Positions 49,005 through 58,522 of a stretch of DNA of 64,000 nucleotides are shown in pieces; the stretch's first letter is position 1, and the number at the start of each line of letters is the position of its first letter. The position numbers were made by a program, and so were the translations under genes. This stretch comes from Cronobacter sakazakii (GTDB lineage: Bacteria; Pseudomonadota; Gammaproteobacteria; Enterobacterales; Enterobacteriaceae): positions 62,001 through 126,000 of the forward strand of contig NZ_CP011047.1 in the NCBI RefSeq assembly GCF_000982825.1, read 5' to 3'. The notes under the pieces are model-generated. The model ran no database searches, was not told where the DNA came from, and saw nothing but the letters and a program-made list of their open reading frames with translations.

Positions 49005-51434
49005 TTACTGATACTTTTTGGTGCGCCGGGTTGGCAGCGCGTTGGCCGGATCGTCCGGCCAGACATGTTTCGGGTAGCGCCCTTTCATCTCTTTCTGCAC
49101 CTCTTTCCAGGCGCCGCGCCAGAACGCGCTGAGATCGCGCGTGATCTGTAGCGGCCGCTGGGCGGGTGAAAGCAGTTCAAGGGTGAGCGGCACCCGGCCT
49201 TCGGCGATAACCGGTGTTTCGGCTTCACCGAACATCTCCTGGATGCGCACCGCCAGCGCCGGTGGGTTTTCCTCATGATAGCGAATCGCTATCCGGCTGC
49301 CGGTCGGCACAGTGTAATGCGCCGGCAGCGCACTATCCAGCCGTTGCCGCTGCGTCCAGTCGAGTAAATGCAGCAGCGCCTGGGCGAGATTGATGTTTTT
49401 CAGCGCGCGCAGCGAATGCACGCCGTGAAGCGCCGGTAACAGCCAGACATCAAGCGACGCCAGCAGCGCCTCGTCGCTGACGTCCGGCCACGGCTGCTCC
49501 GGCAGCCAGCGCGCCGCACAGTGCAAACGCAGGCGCAACTGCTCCGCCTCTGGCGTCCAGTTAAGAACAGAAAGCCCTTTTTCGCGAATGCCGTTAAGCA
49601 TCGCCTGGTGAAGTTCGTCTTCGGAGGGTTTTGAGAGCGGCTGCGTTTTCAGCACCAGTTGCCCGACCTGCCAGCGACGCTGCGCGCGCAGCGTGCCCTG
49701 TTCGTCATTCCACTCCAGCGAATCGCGCTGGCTCAGCAGATGCGGGCATTCATCAATGAGCGCGTCAATATCCAGCGGCAGCGCCTGTAAAATCCGCGCG
49801 TCGGCGCTGTTACTGCCCTGCAATAAGAGCGGCGCGATAAGCCACTCATAGCGCGTCAGTGCGTCATCCTGACTGAGCATCGCGCCCATGCCGTTGGCGA
49901 GCTGATAACGCCCTTCCTGCCCGCGACGACGCGCGATGCGGTCGCTGAACGCGCAGGCAAGCAGCGCGGGCGCCAGCGAGAGCGACGGCGTGCCGCCGCG
50001 GGCGTTAAGCCGCTTCATGAGTTGCGCGCTGCGGGCCTGCCAGTTGCCCTGGCTGCGGGAAAAGGCGCTGCGCAAATCCGCCTCTGCGCCGCGCGGCGGC
50101 TCTTCAAGGATGGCGGCAAGCCGCGCCGCCGTTGCCTGCGCGTCAGCGCCTTCTGCGCTGGCCAGCATCGCGGCGAGGCGCGGATCGTTGCCGAACTGCG
50201 CCATCTGGCGTCCACGCGCGGTGAGCTGGCCCTCTTTCAGCGCGCCCAGCGCCGTGAGCAGTTCGCGCGCGGCGGCAAGGTTCACCGCAGGCGGCAGATC
50301 GAGCCACTGGAGATCCGTCACGTCACGGCATCCCCACATCAGCAGCTCCAGCAGCAGCCCGGAGAGATCGCTTTGCGTGATCTCCGCTTCCGCCTGCGCG
50401 GCGGCGCGTTCCGCCTGCTCTTTTGGCAGAAGATGCAGGCAGATGCCCGGCTCAAGACGTCCGGCGCGTCCGGCGCGCTGGGTCATCGACGCCTGGCTGA
50501 TGCGCTGCGTGATAAGGCGCGTCAGCCCGGTGCGGGCATCAAAGCGCGCCACGCGCTCCTGGGCGCTGTCGACCACCAGTCGGATGCCTTCGATGGTCAG
50601 GCTGGTTTCGGCGATATTGGTGGCGAGCACCACTTTGCGAAAGCCGGGCGGCGCGGGCAGGATAGCCTTGCGCTGCTCCGCGAGCGGCAGCGCGCCGTAG
50701 AGCGGACACAGCAGCACGTCGCGCCCCACGCGCTCCGCAAGCTGCGTCTGCACGCGCTGGATCTCACCGACGCCCGGTAAAAACAGCAGCAGCGAACCGG
50801 GTTCTTCACGTAGCAGCCCGCTCACCGCCTGCGCCACCGCCTCATCGAAACGCTGATGCGCGGAAAGCGCCTGATAGCGCCGCTCTACCGGAAAGCTGCG
50901 CCCTTCGGAGACCACCGTCGGCGCCTGCGGCAGCAGCGCCTGCAGGCGCGCGTTGTCGAGCGTCGCAGACATAATCAGCAGTTTGAGATCCTCACGCAGC
51001 CCCTGCTGGACATCGAGCAGCAGCGCCAGCGCCAGATCCGCCTGCACGCTGCGCTCGTGGAATTCATCGAGGATCACCAGCGACACGCCGGAAAGCTCCG
51101 GGTCGCGCTGCAACAGCCGCGTCAGCATGCCTTCGGTCACCACTTCCAGCCGCGTGGCCGGGCCGGTGCAGCTTTCGGCGCGCATCCGGTAGCCCACGGT
51201 TTCGCCGCACGGCTCGCCGAGCAGATCCGCCAGACGCTGCGCCACGTTGCGCGCCGCGAGTCGTCTGGGCTCCAGCATGATGATTTTCCCGTCCAGCATG
51301 CCGGACTTTAAAATTTCCAGCGGCAGCCAGGTCGATTTCCCCGCGCCGGTCGGGGCGCACAGCAGCACCTGCGGCGCGTGCTGCAGGGCGTTGAGAAGTT
51401 CAGGCAAAACGGCGGCGACCGGTAAAGACGACAC
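49005..51434 (-). CDS. hrpB: DEAH-box type ATP-dependent helicase HrpB
   Basis: Encodes 809 aa, exactly the E. coli length. It belongs to helicase superfamily 2, with Walker A APTGAGKST (residues 27-35), LDEFHERS as motif II (a DEFH form also seen in E. coli HrpB), SAT motif III and QRAGRAGR motif VI, followed by a long C-terminal region. The substrate is unknown. The start is GTG at 51434, with GGAG 7 nt upstream and the expected length; the longer ATG frame overlaps the divergent promoter region of thpR. Confidence 0.93.
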   Translation of the reverse strand: MSSLPVAAVLPELLNALQHAPQVLLCAPTGAGKSTWLPLEILKSGMLDGKIIMLEPRRLAARNVAQRLADLLGEPCGETVGYRMRAESCTGPATRLEVVTEGMLTRLLQRDPELSGVSLVILDEFHERSVQADLALALLLDVQQGLREDLKLLIMSATLDNARLQALLPQAPTVVSEGRSFPVERRYQALSAHQRFDEAVAQAVSGLLREEPGSLLLFLPGVGEIQRVQTQLAERVGRDVLLCPLYGALPLAEQRKAILPAPPGFRKVVLATNIAETSLTIEGIRLVVDSAQERVARFDARTGLTRLITQRISQASMTQRAGRAGRLEPGICLHLLPKEQAERAAAQAEAEITQSDLSGLLLELLMWGCRDVTDLQWLDLPPAVNLAAARELLTALGALKEGQLTARGRQMAQFGNDPRLAAMLASAEGADAQATAARLAAILEEPPRGAEADLRSAFSRSQGNWQARSAQLMKRLNARGGTPSLSLAPALLACAFSDRIARRRGQEGRYQLANGMGAMLSQDDALTRYEWLIAPLLLQGSNSADARILQALPLDIDALIDECPHLLSQRDSLEWNDEQGTLRAQRRWQVGQLVLKTQPLSKPSEDELHQAMLNGIREKGLSVLNWTPEAEQLRLRLHCAARWLPEQPWPDVSDEALLASLDVWLLPALHGVHSLRALKNINLAQALLHLLDWTQRQRLDSALPAHYTVPTGSRIAIRYHEENPPALAVRIQEMFGEAETPVIAEGRVPLTLELLSPAQRPLQITRDLSAFWRGAWKEVQKEMKGRYPKHVWPDDPANALPTRRTKKYQ

Positions 51435-51505
51435 GACAGGCTCCAGAGGGTTACTATGAAAGGCACGCATTGTAGCATTCCGCCCGATCATTACGAGTTA
51501 CCGCT

Positions 51506-52036
51506 ATGTCAGACCAGAAACGGCTGTTTTTCGCGCTGCCCCTGCCAGCCGACCTTCAGCAACAGATTATCGAGTGGCGCGCCGCACACTTTGCGCCGGA
51601 CGCGGGCAGGCCGATTGCCGCCGCGAATTTGCATATCACGCTCGCGTTTTTAGGTGACGTCAGCGCGCAGAAACAGCGCACGTTAAGCGAGCTTGCCGGG
51701 CGCATTCAGCAGCCGGGGTTTACGCTTACGCTGGACGACGCCGGACACTGGCCGCGCTCGCAGGTCGTCTGGCTCGGCTCCCGTCAGCCGCCGCGCGGCC
51801 TGTTGCAGCTCGCGAATTTACTGCGCGCGCAGGCGGCGCGCAGCGGTTGCTCACAAAGCGCACAACCCTTTCATCCGCATGTCACATTACTGCGTAACGC
51901 TCAGCACCCGGTCAGGCTGCCGCCGCCAGGGTTTGGCTGGCAGCTTCCGGTGCGGGAGTTTGTGCTGTATGAATCGCGATTTGAACAGGGACGTACCCGT
52001 TACCAGCCGCTGCAACGCTGGTCTCTGAATCCATAA
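51506..52036 (+). CDS. thpR: RNA 2',3'-cyclic phosphodiesterase ThpR
   Basis: Encodes 176 aa, as in E. coli. It is a 2H phosphoesterase, once named LigT, that opens 2',3'-cyclic phosphates on RNA and can form 2'-5' links in vitro. The paired histidine motifs are HITLAF (from residue 43) and HVTLLR. It diverges from hrpB and precedes sfsA by 9 nt. Confidence 0.95.
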   Translation: MSDQKRLFFALPLPADLQQQIIEWRAAHFAPDAGRPIAAANLHITLAFLGDVSAQKQRTLSELAGRIQQPGFTLTLDDAGHWPRSQVVWLGSRQPPRGLLQLANLLRAQAARSGCSQSAQPFHPHVTLLRNAQHPVRLPPPGFGWQLPVREFVLYESRFEQGRTRYQPLQRWSLNP

Positions 52037-52045
52037 GGAAGCGAC

Positions 52046-52750
52046 ATGGAATTTACCCCCGCACTGCAACCGGCCCGGTTGATTCAGCGCTATAAGCGCT
52101 TTCTCGCCGATGTGGTCACGCCGCAAGGCGAAACCTTAACCCTGCACTGCCCGAACACCGGTGCGATGACCGGCTGCGCGACGCCCGGAGATACCGTCTG
52201 GTATTCCACCTCAAGCGTCGCGACGCGCAAATATCCGCACACGTGGGAATTAACCCAGACCCGTGACGGCGCGCTGATTTGCGTGAATACGCTGCGCGCC
52301 AACACGGTGGTGAAAGAGGCGTTGCAGGCGCAGCGCCTGCCTGCGCTCGCCGGTTACGAGAGCCTTAAGAGCGAAGTCAAGTACGGGGCCGAACGCAGCC
52401 GCATCGACTTTATGTTGCAGGCGAGTGACAAGGTTAACTGCTATATTGAGGTGAAATCCGTGACGCTGTCGGAGCAGGATTCAGGCTACTTCCCGGATGC
52501 GGTGACCGCGCGCGGTCAGAAGCATTTACGGGAGCTGATGAGCGTAGTGGAACAAGGGGATCGCGCCGTGCTGCTGTTCGCCGTGCTGCACTCCGCCATT
52601 ACGCAGGTTGCCCCGGCGCGCCATATCGATGAGCGCTATGCTGAGCTGTTAAGCGAGGCGCAGCGCAAGGGGGTGGAAGTGCTGGCCTGGAAGGCCTCGC
52701 TCTCCGCCAGTGAGATAACGCTGACGTCGCCTTTGCCGGTTCGCTTATAA
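52046..52750 (+). CDS. sfsA: SfsA family protein
   Basis: Encodes 234 aa, as in E. coli. SfsA was found as a sugar fermentation stimulation factor that raises mal gene expression in some mutants. It has an OB-like N-terminal part and a PD-(D/E)XK nuclease-like core ([17 protein letters not shown]), so nucleic acid binding or cleavage is plausible but unproven. AAGGAAG precedes the ATG. It lies between thpR and dksA. Confidence 0.94.
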
Positions 52751-52928
52751 CCAGTTGATCCGCAATCGACTAATAATGATACGGCCGCGTGCGCAAATAC
52801 GCTTTTCCTCACAGGGTTGTCAAGTGTAACGTTTAGATAATTGCTATCCGGAAAAGCTTCTGTTATTTATAGCGGCCTGATTTTTCCCCCGAGAAGGGGA
52901 TCGATAGTGCGTGTTAAGGAGAAGCAAC

Positions 52929-53384
52929 ATGCAAGAAGGGCAAAACCGTAAAACATCGTCCCTGAGTATTCTCGCCATCGCTGGGGTGGAGCCGTATCAG
53001 GAGAAACCGGGCGAAGAGTATATGAACGAAGCCCAGCTGGCGCACTTCAGGCGTATTCTTGAGGCATGGCGTAATCAACTCCGGGATGAAGTCGATCGCA
53101 CCGTAACCCACATGCAGGATGAAGCTGCAAACTTCCCGGATCCGGTAGACCGTGCCGCCCAGGAAGAGGAGTTCAGCCTTGAGCTGCGTAACCGCGACCG
53201 CGAACGCAAGCTTATCAAGAAGATTGAAAAGACGCTGAAAAAAGTGGAAGACGAAGATTTCGGCTACTGCGAATCCTGCGGTGTTGAAATCGGCATCCGT
53301 CGTCTGGAAGCCCGTCCGACCGCCGATCTGTGCATCGACTGTAAGACGCTCGCTGAAATCCGCGAAAAACAGATGGCCGGCTAA
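52929..53384 (+). CDS. dksA: RNA polymerase-binding transcription factor DksA
   Basis: Encodes 151 aa, as in E. coli. DksA enters the secondary channel of RNA polymerase and, with ppGpp, lowers rRNA promoters and raises amino acid promoters. A coiled coil (about residues 33-108) carries acidic tip residues in FPDPVDRAAQEEE. A C4 zinc finger (YCESC and LCIDC) and a C-terminal helix follow. The ATG at 52929 has a GGAG box and matches the family start. A 178-nt region upstream probably holds its promoter; no clean one was found. Confidence 0.98.
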   Translation: MQEGQNRKTSSLSILAIAGVEPYQEKPGEEYMNEAQLAHFRRILEAWRNQLRDEVDRTVTHMQDEAANFPDPVDRAAQEEEFSLELRNRDRERKLIKKIEKTLKKVEDEDFGYCESCGVEIGIRRLEARPTADLCIDCKTLAEIREKQMAG

Positions 53385-53409
53385 TCGCTGACACAAATTA
53401 CTCACACTT

Positions 53410-53438
53410 ACGGCGGGATTTTCCCGCCGTATTCTTTT
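53410..53438 (+). terminator. terminator between dksA and gluQ
   Basis: ACGGCGGGA and TCCCGCCGT pair around a 3-nt loop, followed by ATTCTTTT. The T tract is imperfect, so some transcripts may read through into gluQ. Confidence 0.75.
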
Positions 53439-53453
53439 ATCTCTGCCATCACC

Positions 53454-54350
53454 ATGTCTGTTAAGCCATACATCGGGCGTTTCGCCCCCTCTCCTTCCGG
53501 CGAACTGCATTTCGGCTCGCTGATTGCCGCGCTCGGCAGTTATCTTCAGGCCCGCGCATTACAAGGTCAGTGGCTTGTCCGTATCGAAGATATCGATCCG
53601 CCGCGCGAAGTACCGGGTGCCGCCGACGCGATTTTGCGCCAGCTTGATCATTACGGCCTGCACTGGGACGGCGAGGTGCTGTATCAGTCGCAGCGTCACG
53701 AGGCCTACCGCGAGGCGCTGGCGTACCTGCGCGAGCACGGACTAAGCTACTACTGCACCTGCCCGCGCAGCCGTATTCAGCAACTGGGCGGCATTTATGA
53801 TGGCCACTGCCGCGCGTTACGTTACGGCCCGGAGAACGCCGCCGTGCGGCTCGTGCAGACGCACCCGGTCATGGCGTTTACCGATAAACTGCGTGGCAAC
53901 ATTACCGCCGACCCGGCGCTCGCCCGCGAAGATTTTATGATTCACCGCCGCGACGGGCTGTTCGCCTATAACCTGGCGGTCGTTGTCGATGACCATTTCC
54001 AGGGCGTGACGGAAATCGTGCGCGGGGCGGATCTTATCGAGCCGACGGTGCGCCAGATTTCGCTCTATCAGCAGTTTGGCTGGCAAGCGCCGGATTACGT
54101 TCACCTGCCGCTGGTGGTGAACCTGGATGGCAACAAGCTTTCCAAACAGAACCACGCGCCGCCGCTGCCGGAAGGCGACCCGCGTCCGGTGCTGGTTGAG
54201 GCGCTGGCGTTTTTAAACCAGCCGGTCGATGACGACTGGCGCGCGCTTTCCACCGAAACGCTGCTGCGTCAGGCGGTGGAAAAATGGGATCTCAGCGCGG
54301 TGCCTGCGGCGGCGGCCGCGAATCCGGCATTCTCAAATGCGTTGCGCTGA
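53454..54350 (+). CDS. gluQ: glutamyl-Q tRNA(Asp) synthetase
   Basis: Encodes 298 aa. It activates glutamate and links it to queuosine at position 34 of tRNA-Asp. It is a paralogue of the catalytic domain of glutamyl-tRNA synthetase, with the HIGH-like APSPSGELHFGSL, zinc-site residues around YYCTCPRSRI and the KMSKS-like NKLSKQNHA, and no anticodon-binding domain. It lies between dksA and pcnB, as in E. coli. Confidence 0.95.
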   Translation: MSVKPYIGRFAPSPSGELHFGSLIAALGSYLQARALQGQWLVRIEDIDPPREVPGAADAILRQLDHYGLHWDGEVLYQSQRHEAYREALAYLREHGLSYYCTCPRSRIQQLGGIYDGHCRALRYGPENAAVRLVQTHPVMAFTDKLRGNITADPALAREDFMIHRRDGLFAYNLAVVVDDHFQGVTEIVRGADLIEPTVRQISLYQQFGWQAPDYVHLPLVVNLDGNKLSKQNHAPPLPEGDPRPVLVEALAFLNQPVDDDWRALSTETLLRQAVEKWDLSAVPAAAAANPAFSNALR

Positions 54351-54402
54351 GCTATATTAGCCGCTGTTTTTTGTCCAGAGTCTGACACTACCGAGGTGCA
54401 CC

Positions 54403-55803
54403 ATTTTTACCCGAGTCGCTAATTTTTGCCGTAAGGTGTTAAACCGCGAGGAGAGCGTGGTTGACGAAGGCGTCGCACAGCCCGCCATAACCATTATCCC
54501 GCGTGAACAGCACGCTATCTCCCGCAAAGATATCAGCGAGAACGCGCTTAAAGTGATGTACCGCCTGAATAAAGCCGGTTATGAAGCCTGGCTTGTCGGC
54601 GGTGGTGTGCGCGATCTGCTGCTTGGCAAAAAGCCGAAAGATTTCGACGTCACCACCAACGCCACGCCGGATCAGGTACGCAAGCTGTTCCGCAACTGCC
54701 GCCTGGTTGGCCGCCGTTTCCGCCTGGCCCACGTCATGTTCGGGCCGGAAATCATTGAAGTCGCCACCTTTCGCGGTCATCACGAAGAGAACGCGGGCGA
54801 TCGCGCCACCTCCCAGCGCGGCCAGAACGGCATGCTGCTGCGCGACAACATTTTCGGCTCTATCGAAGAAGACGCCCAGCGTCGCGATTTCACCATCAAC
54901 AGCCTCTATTACAGCGTGGCCGATTTCACAGTACGTGATTACGTCGGCGGCCTGAACGATCTTAAAGAAGGGATTATCCGTCTTATCGGCGATCCGGAAA
55001 CCCGCTACCGCGAAGATCCGGTGCGTATGCTGCGCGCGGTGCGCTTCGCCGCCCGGCTTGATATGCGCATCAGCCCGGAAACCGGCGAGCCTATCCCGCG
55101 CCTCGCCACGCTGCTCAATGACGTGCCGCCGGCGCGTCTGTTTGAAGAGTCGCTGAAGCTGTTGCAGACCGGTTATGGCTATGCGACTTATCGCCTGCTG
55201 TGTGAATACAATCTGTTCCAGCCGCTGTTCCCCGGCATCAGCCGCTATTTCACCGAGAAAGGCGACAGCCCGATGGAGCGCATCATCGCGCAGGTGCTGA
55301 AGAACACCGATCACCGCATCCATAACGACATGCGCGTGAACCCGGCGTTCCTGTTCGCCGCGATGTACTGGTATCCGCAGCTCGAAATGGCGCAGAAAAT
55401 CGCCCAGGAGAGCGGCCTTGCCTACTACGACGCCTTCGCGCTCGCCATGAACGATGTGCTGGATGAAGCCTGCCGCTCGCTCGCGATCCCGAAACGCATC
55501 ACCACGCTTATCCGTGATATCTGGATGCTGCAGCTGCGCCTGTCGCGCCGTCAGGGCAAACGCGCCTGGAAGCTGATGGAGCATCCGAAATTCCGCGCGG
55601 CTTACGACCTGCTGGCGCTGCGCGCCGAAGCGGAAAACAACAGCGAGCTGCAACGTCTGACGAACTGGTGGGGCGAATTCCAGTCCGCCGCGCCGCCGAT
55701 GCAAAAAGATATGCTCAACGATCTGGGCGACGAGCCGGCCGCGCGTCGCCGCACGCGTCGTCCACGCCGTCGCACCTCCCCGCGCCGCGAGGGTAACGCG
55801 TGA
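54403..55803 (+). CDS. pcnB: poly(A) polymerase I, AUU start
   Basis: Encodes 466 aa from an AUU start (E. coli 465). PAP I adds 3' A tails that mark RNA for decay and control ColE1-type plasmid copy number. The nucleotidyltransferase motif GGGVRDLLLGKKPKDFDV carries the catalytic aspartates; an RNA-binding domain and a very basic tail (RRRTRRPRRR) follow. No ATG precedes the conserved N-terminus. The codons after ATT at 54403 read FTRVANFCRKVL, as in E. coli, where AUU is the known start, and a GAGG box stands 7 nt before. A GTG at 54436 would lose 11 conserved residues. Confidence 0.94.
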   Translation: MFTRVANFCRKVLNREESVVDEGVAQPAITIIPREQHAISRKDISENALKVMYRLNKAGYEAWLVGGGVRDLLLGKKPKDFDVTTNATPDQVRKLFRNCRLVGRRFRLAHVMFGPEIIEVATFRGHHEENAGDRATSQRGQNGMLLRDNIFGSIEEDAQRRDFTINSLYYSVADFTVRDYVGGLNDLKEGIIRLIGDPETRYREDPVRMLRAVRFAARLDMRISPETGEPIPRLATLLNDVPPARLFEESLKLLQTGYGYATYRLLCEYNLFQPLFPGISRYFTEKGDSPMERIIAQVLKNTDHRIHNDMRVNPAFLFAAMYWYPQLEMAQKIAQESGLAYYDAFALAMNDVLDEACRSLAIPKRITTLIRDIWMLQLRLSRRQGKRAWKLMEHPKFRAAYDLLALRAEAENNSELQRLTNWWGEFQSAAPPMQKDMLNDLGDEPAARRRTRRPRRRTSPRREGNA

Positions 55804-56279
55804 CGCTGGCCTTTATCGCGCTCGGCAGCAATCTTGCCGAGCCGCTTTCCCAGGTGAATAACGCGCTGGCTGCGCTGGCGCGTATTCCGGGTAGCCGCAT
55901 TGTGGCGACCTCTTCGTTTTATCGCACTCCGCCGCTTGGCCCGCAGGATCAGCCCGATTATCTGAACGCCGCCGTGGCGCTGGAGACGACGCTTAGCGCC
56001 GAAGCACTTCTTGATAACACGCAGCGCATTGAGCTTGAGCAGGGGCGCGTACGTAAAGCGGAGCGCTGGGGGCCACGCACGCTCGATCTCGATATCATGC
56101 TGTTTGGCGATGCGACGATAAACACCGAGCGCCTGATCGTTCCTCACTACGACATGAAAAACCGCGCTTTTATGCTGCTGCCGCTTTCAGAGATTGCGCC
56201 CGCGCTGCGCTTCCCGGATGGCGAGCGCCTGGCCGACGTGCTCGAACGCCTTGATTGTTCAGCAATTCGCCACTGGTAA
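55800..56279 (+). CDS. folK: 6-hydroxymethyl-7,8-dihydropterin pyrophosphokinase
   Basis: Encodes 159 aa, as in E. coli. It transfers pyrophosphate from ATP to hydroxymethyl-dihydropterin in folate synthesis. The family signature GPRTLDLDIMLFG, with the two magnesium aspartates, and FIALGSNL at the N-terminus are present. The GTG start overlaps the pcnB stop (GTGA), so the two are co-translated. The yad fimbrial cluster that follows folK in E. coli is absent; panB is next, after 87 nt. Confidence 0.96.
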   Translation: MTLAFIALGSNLAEPLSQVNNALAALARIPGSRIVATSSFYRTPPLGPQDQPDYLNAAVALETTLSAEALLDNTQRIELEQGRVRKAERWGPRTLDLDIMLFGDATINTERLIVPHYDMKNRAFMLLPLSEIAPALRFPDGERLADVLERLDCSAIRHW

Positions 56280-56366
56280 ATCAAAAAGTTCCCCTTCGTA
56301 TTTCCTCGCGGTATCCTCCCGTAAACGCATCGTTTACACTGCTTTTTTTCTGTTTGCGGGACACCC

Positions 56367-57161
56367 ATGAAACCGACAACCATTTCTCAATTGCGACGCC
56401 TGAAGGAAACCGGCAAAAAATTCGCCACCATCACCGCCTACGATTTCAGCTTTGCGAAACTCTTTGAAGAAGAAGGAATTGGCGTCATGCTGGTGGGGGA
56501 TTCGCTGGGCATGACCGTCCAGGGACATGACTCCACCCTGCCGGTCACCGTCGACGATATCGCCTACCATACCCGAGCCGTTCGCCGCGGCGCGCCGCAC
56601 TGTCTGCTGCTCGCCGATTTACCCTTTATGGCTTACGCTACGCCTGAGCAGGCCTTTGAGAACAGCGCCGCGATTATGCGCGCGGGCGCCAATATGGTGA
56701 AAATCGAAGGCGGCCAGTGGCTTGCCGACACGGTACGCATGCTGACCGAGCGCGCCGTACCGGTGTGCGGGCATTTGGGGCTGACCCCGCAATCCGTGAA
56801 TATTTTCGGCGGCTATAAAGTGCAGGGCCGCGATGAAGCCGCCGCGCAGACGCTGCTTAACGACGCGCTGGCCTTAGAAGCCGCGGGCGCGCAGCTTCTG
56901 GTGCTGGAGTGTGTGCCGGTCGCACTCGCGCAGCGCATCACCGACGCGCTTTCCATTCCGGTTATCGGCATCGGTGCCGGTAACGTCACTGACGGGCAGA
57001 TCCTCGTGATGCATGACGCCTTCGGTATTACCGGCGGCCACATCCCGAAATTCGCCAAAAACTTCCTGGCTGAAGCGGGCGATATGCGCGCCGCGGTGCG
57101 CCAGTATATTGCTGAAGTGGAGTCCGGCGCGTACCCGGGCGAAGAACACAGCTTTCACTAA
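56367..57161 (+). CDS. panB: 3-methyl-2-oxobutanoate hydroxymethyltransferase
   Basis: Encodes 264 aa, as in E. coli. It makes ketopantoate from alpha-ketoisovalerate and methylene-tetrahydrofolate, the first step of pantothenate synthesis. It has a TIM-barrel fold of the PEP mutase type: LVGDSLGM binds magnesium, KIEGG and HLGLTPQS line the site, and VIGIGAG and AFGITGGHIPKF are near the C-terminus. It starts the panBC pair, 12 nt before panC. Confidence 0.97.
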   Translation: MKPTTISQLRRLKETGKKFATITAYDFSFAKLFEEEGIGVMLVGDSLGMTVQGHDSTLPVTVDDIAYHTRAVRRGAPHCLLLADLPFMAYATPEQAFENSAAIMRAGANMVKIEGGQWLADTVRMLTERAVPVCGHLGLTPQSVNIFGGYKVQGRDEAAAQTLLNDALALEAAGAQLLVLECVPVALAQRITDALSIPVIGIGAGNVTDGQILVMHDAFGITGGHIPKFAKNFLAEAGDMRAAVRQYIAEVESGAYPGEEHSFH

Positions 57162-57173
57162 AGGAGTGTCATT

Positions 57174-58028
57174 GTGCTGATTATTGAAACCGTGCCGCTG
57201 CTGCGCCAGCAGATCCGTCGCCTGCGCATGGAGGGCAAACGTATCGCCCTGGTGCCGACCATGGGGAATCTCCATGACGGCCATATGAAGCTGGTGGACG
57301 AGGCGAAAGCCAGTGCCGACGCGGTAGTGGTAAGTATTTTCGTTAATCCGATGCAGTTTGACCGCGCCGACGATCTGGCGCGCTATCCGCGCACGCTTCA
57401 GGAAGATTGCGAGAAGCTGAATAAACGCGGTGCCGATTTCGTGTTCGCACCGACGCCGGAAGAGGTTTATCCGCAGGGCATGAGCGATCAGACCTATGTT
57501 GACGTTCCCGGCCTCTCCACGATGCTCGAAGGCGCAAGCCGTCCGGGGCATTTCCGGGGCGTCTCGACCGTAGTGAGCAAGCTTTTTAACCTGGTGCAGC
57601 CGGATGTCGCCTGCTTTGGCGAAAAGGATTATCAGCAGCTTGCGCTTATTCGCAAAATGACGGCCGATATGGGTTATGACATTGAGATTATCGGTGTACC
57701 GACGGTACGAGCGAAAGACGGGCTGGCGCTCAGCTCCCGCAACGGTTATCTCACCAGCGACCAGCGCAAAATCGCGCCGGGCTTGAGCAAAGTGATGAAT
57801 ACGATGGCGGAGAAACTGCGCGCGGGCGAGCGCGATCTGGAGGCGATTATCGCCGCGGCAAGCGAAGCGCTTAGCGAGAAAGGCTTCCGCCCGGACGACC
57901 TGCAAATCCGCGATGCCGACACGCTGCTGGCACTCTCACCGGCAAGCCAGCGCGCGGTGATTCTGATGGCCGCGTGGCTCGGCCAGGCGCGGCTCATCGA
58001 CAATCAGACCGTGGAATTAACCCAGTAG
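57174..58028 (+). CDS. panC: pantothenate synthetase
   Basis: Encodes 284 aa. It joins pantoate and beta-alanine using ATP. The nucleotidyltransferase fold shows PTMGNLHDGHMKLV (HIGH-like), FVNPMQFD and the KMSKS-like GLALSSRNGYL. The start is GTG at 57174 with AAGGAG 12 nt upstream, as in E. coli. It pairs with panB and is separated from panD by about 100 nt with two small hairpins but without the E. coli yadD gene. Confidence 0.97.
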   Translation: MLIIETVPLLRQQIRRLRMEGKRIALVPTMGNLHDGHMKLVDEAKASADAVVVSIFVNPMQFDRADDLARYPRTLQEDCEKLNKRGADFVFAPTPEEVYPQGMSDQTYVDVPGLSTMLEGASRPGHFRGVSTVVSKLFNLVQPDVACFGEKDYQQLALIRKMTADMGYDIEIIGVPTVRAKDGLALSSRNGYLTSDQRKIAPGLSKVMNTMAEKLRAGERDLEAIIAAASEALSEKGFRPDDLQIRDADTLLALSPASQRAVILMAAWLGQARLIDNQTVELTQ

Positions 58029-58072
58029 ACAGCATGGGTAAAAAGGGCAATACTGCCCGGGATAAATTCCTG

Positions 58073-58094
58073 GAGCCGGGTCACCGCCCGGCTC
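58073..58094 (+). other. hairpin between panC and panD
   Basis: GAGCCGGG and CCCGGCTC form an 8-bp stem around a 6-nt loop. No T run follows. A smaller GGGCA/TGCCC hairpin lies about 25 nt before it. They may protect or partly terminate the panBC message. Confidence 0.5.
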
Positions 58095-58125
58095 TGACGA
58101 CATTCAGGTAAACAGGGTTCAAGTT

Positions 58126-58506
58126 ATGATTCGCACCATGTTGCAGGGCAAACTGCACCGCGTCAAAGTTACTCAGGCGGACCTGCATTATGAAGGCTCC
58201 TGCGCCATCGATCAGGATTTCCTCGAGGCCGCGGGCATTCTGGAATATGAAGCCATTGATATCTACAACGTGACCAATGGCAAACGCTTTTCGACGTACG
58301 CCATCGCGGGCGAGCGCGGCTCGAAGATCATTTCGGTGAACGGTGCCGCGGCCCACTGCGCGGATGTCGGCGATATCCTGATTATCGCAAGCTACGTGAC
58401 CATGCCGGATGAGCAGGCGCGCAGCTGGCAGCCGAAAGTCGCCTATTTCGACGGCGACAACGAGATGAAACGACTCGCCAAAGCGGTGCCGGTGCAGGTG
58501 GCGTAA
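58126..58506 (+). CDS. panD: aspartate 1-decarboxylase proenzyme
   Basis: Encodes 126 aa, as in E. coli. It decarboxylates L-aspartate to beta-alanine for pantothenate. The proenzyme cuts itself at Gly24-Ser25 (HYEGSCAID), leaving a pyruvoyl group on Ser25; the lysine at residue 9 and Tyr22 of the site are present. It is apparently transcribed apart from panBC and ends at a bidirectional terminator. Confidence 0.97.
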   Translation: MIRTMLQGKLHRVKVTQADLHYEGSCAIDQDFLEAAGILEYEAIDIYNVTNGKRFSTYAIAGERGSKIISVNGAAAHCADVGDILIIASYVTMPDEQARSWQPKVAYFDGDNEMKRLAKAVPVQVA

Positions 58507-58522
58507 GCGCTACGCGCACAAG

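Noticed and set aside
49005..51434. DEFH instead of DEAH in HrpB motif II as an anomaly
   Set aside because: The same DEFH form occurs in E. coli HrpB, so it is a family trait.
54439..55704. A 421-codon open frame antisense to pcnB
   Set aside because: It is a shadow of a GC-rich gene with strong third-position bias; the pcnB motifs on the plus strand are clear.
56874..57905. A 343-codon minus-strand frame opposite panB and panC
   Set aside because: It spans the panB-panC junction on the wrong strand and has no motifs or start signal.
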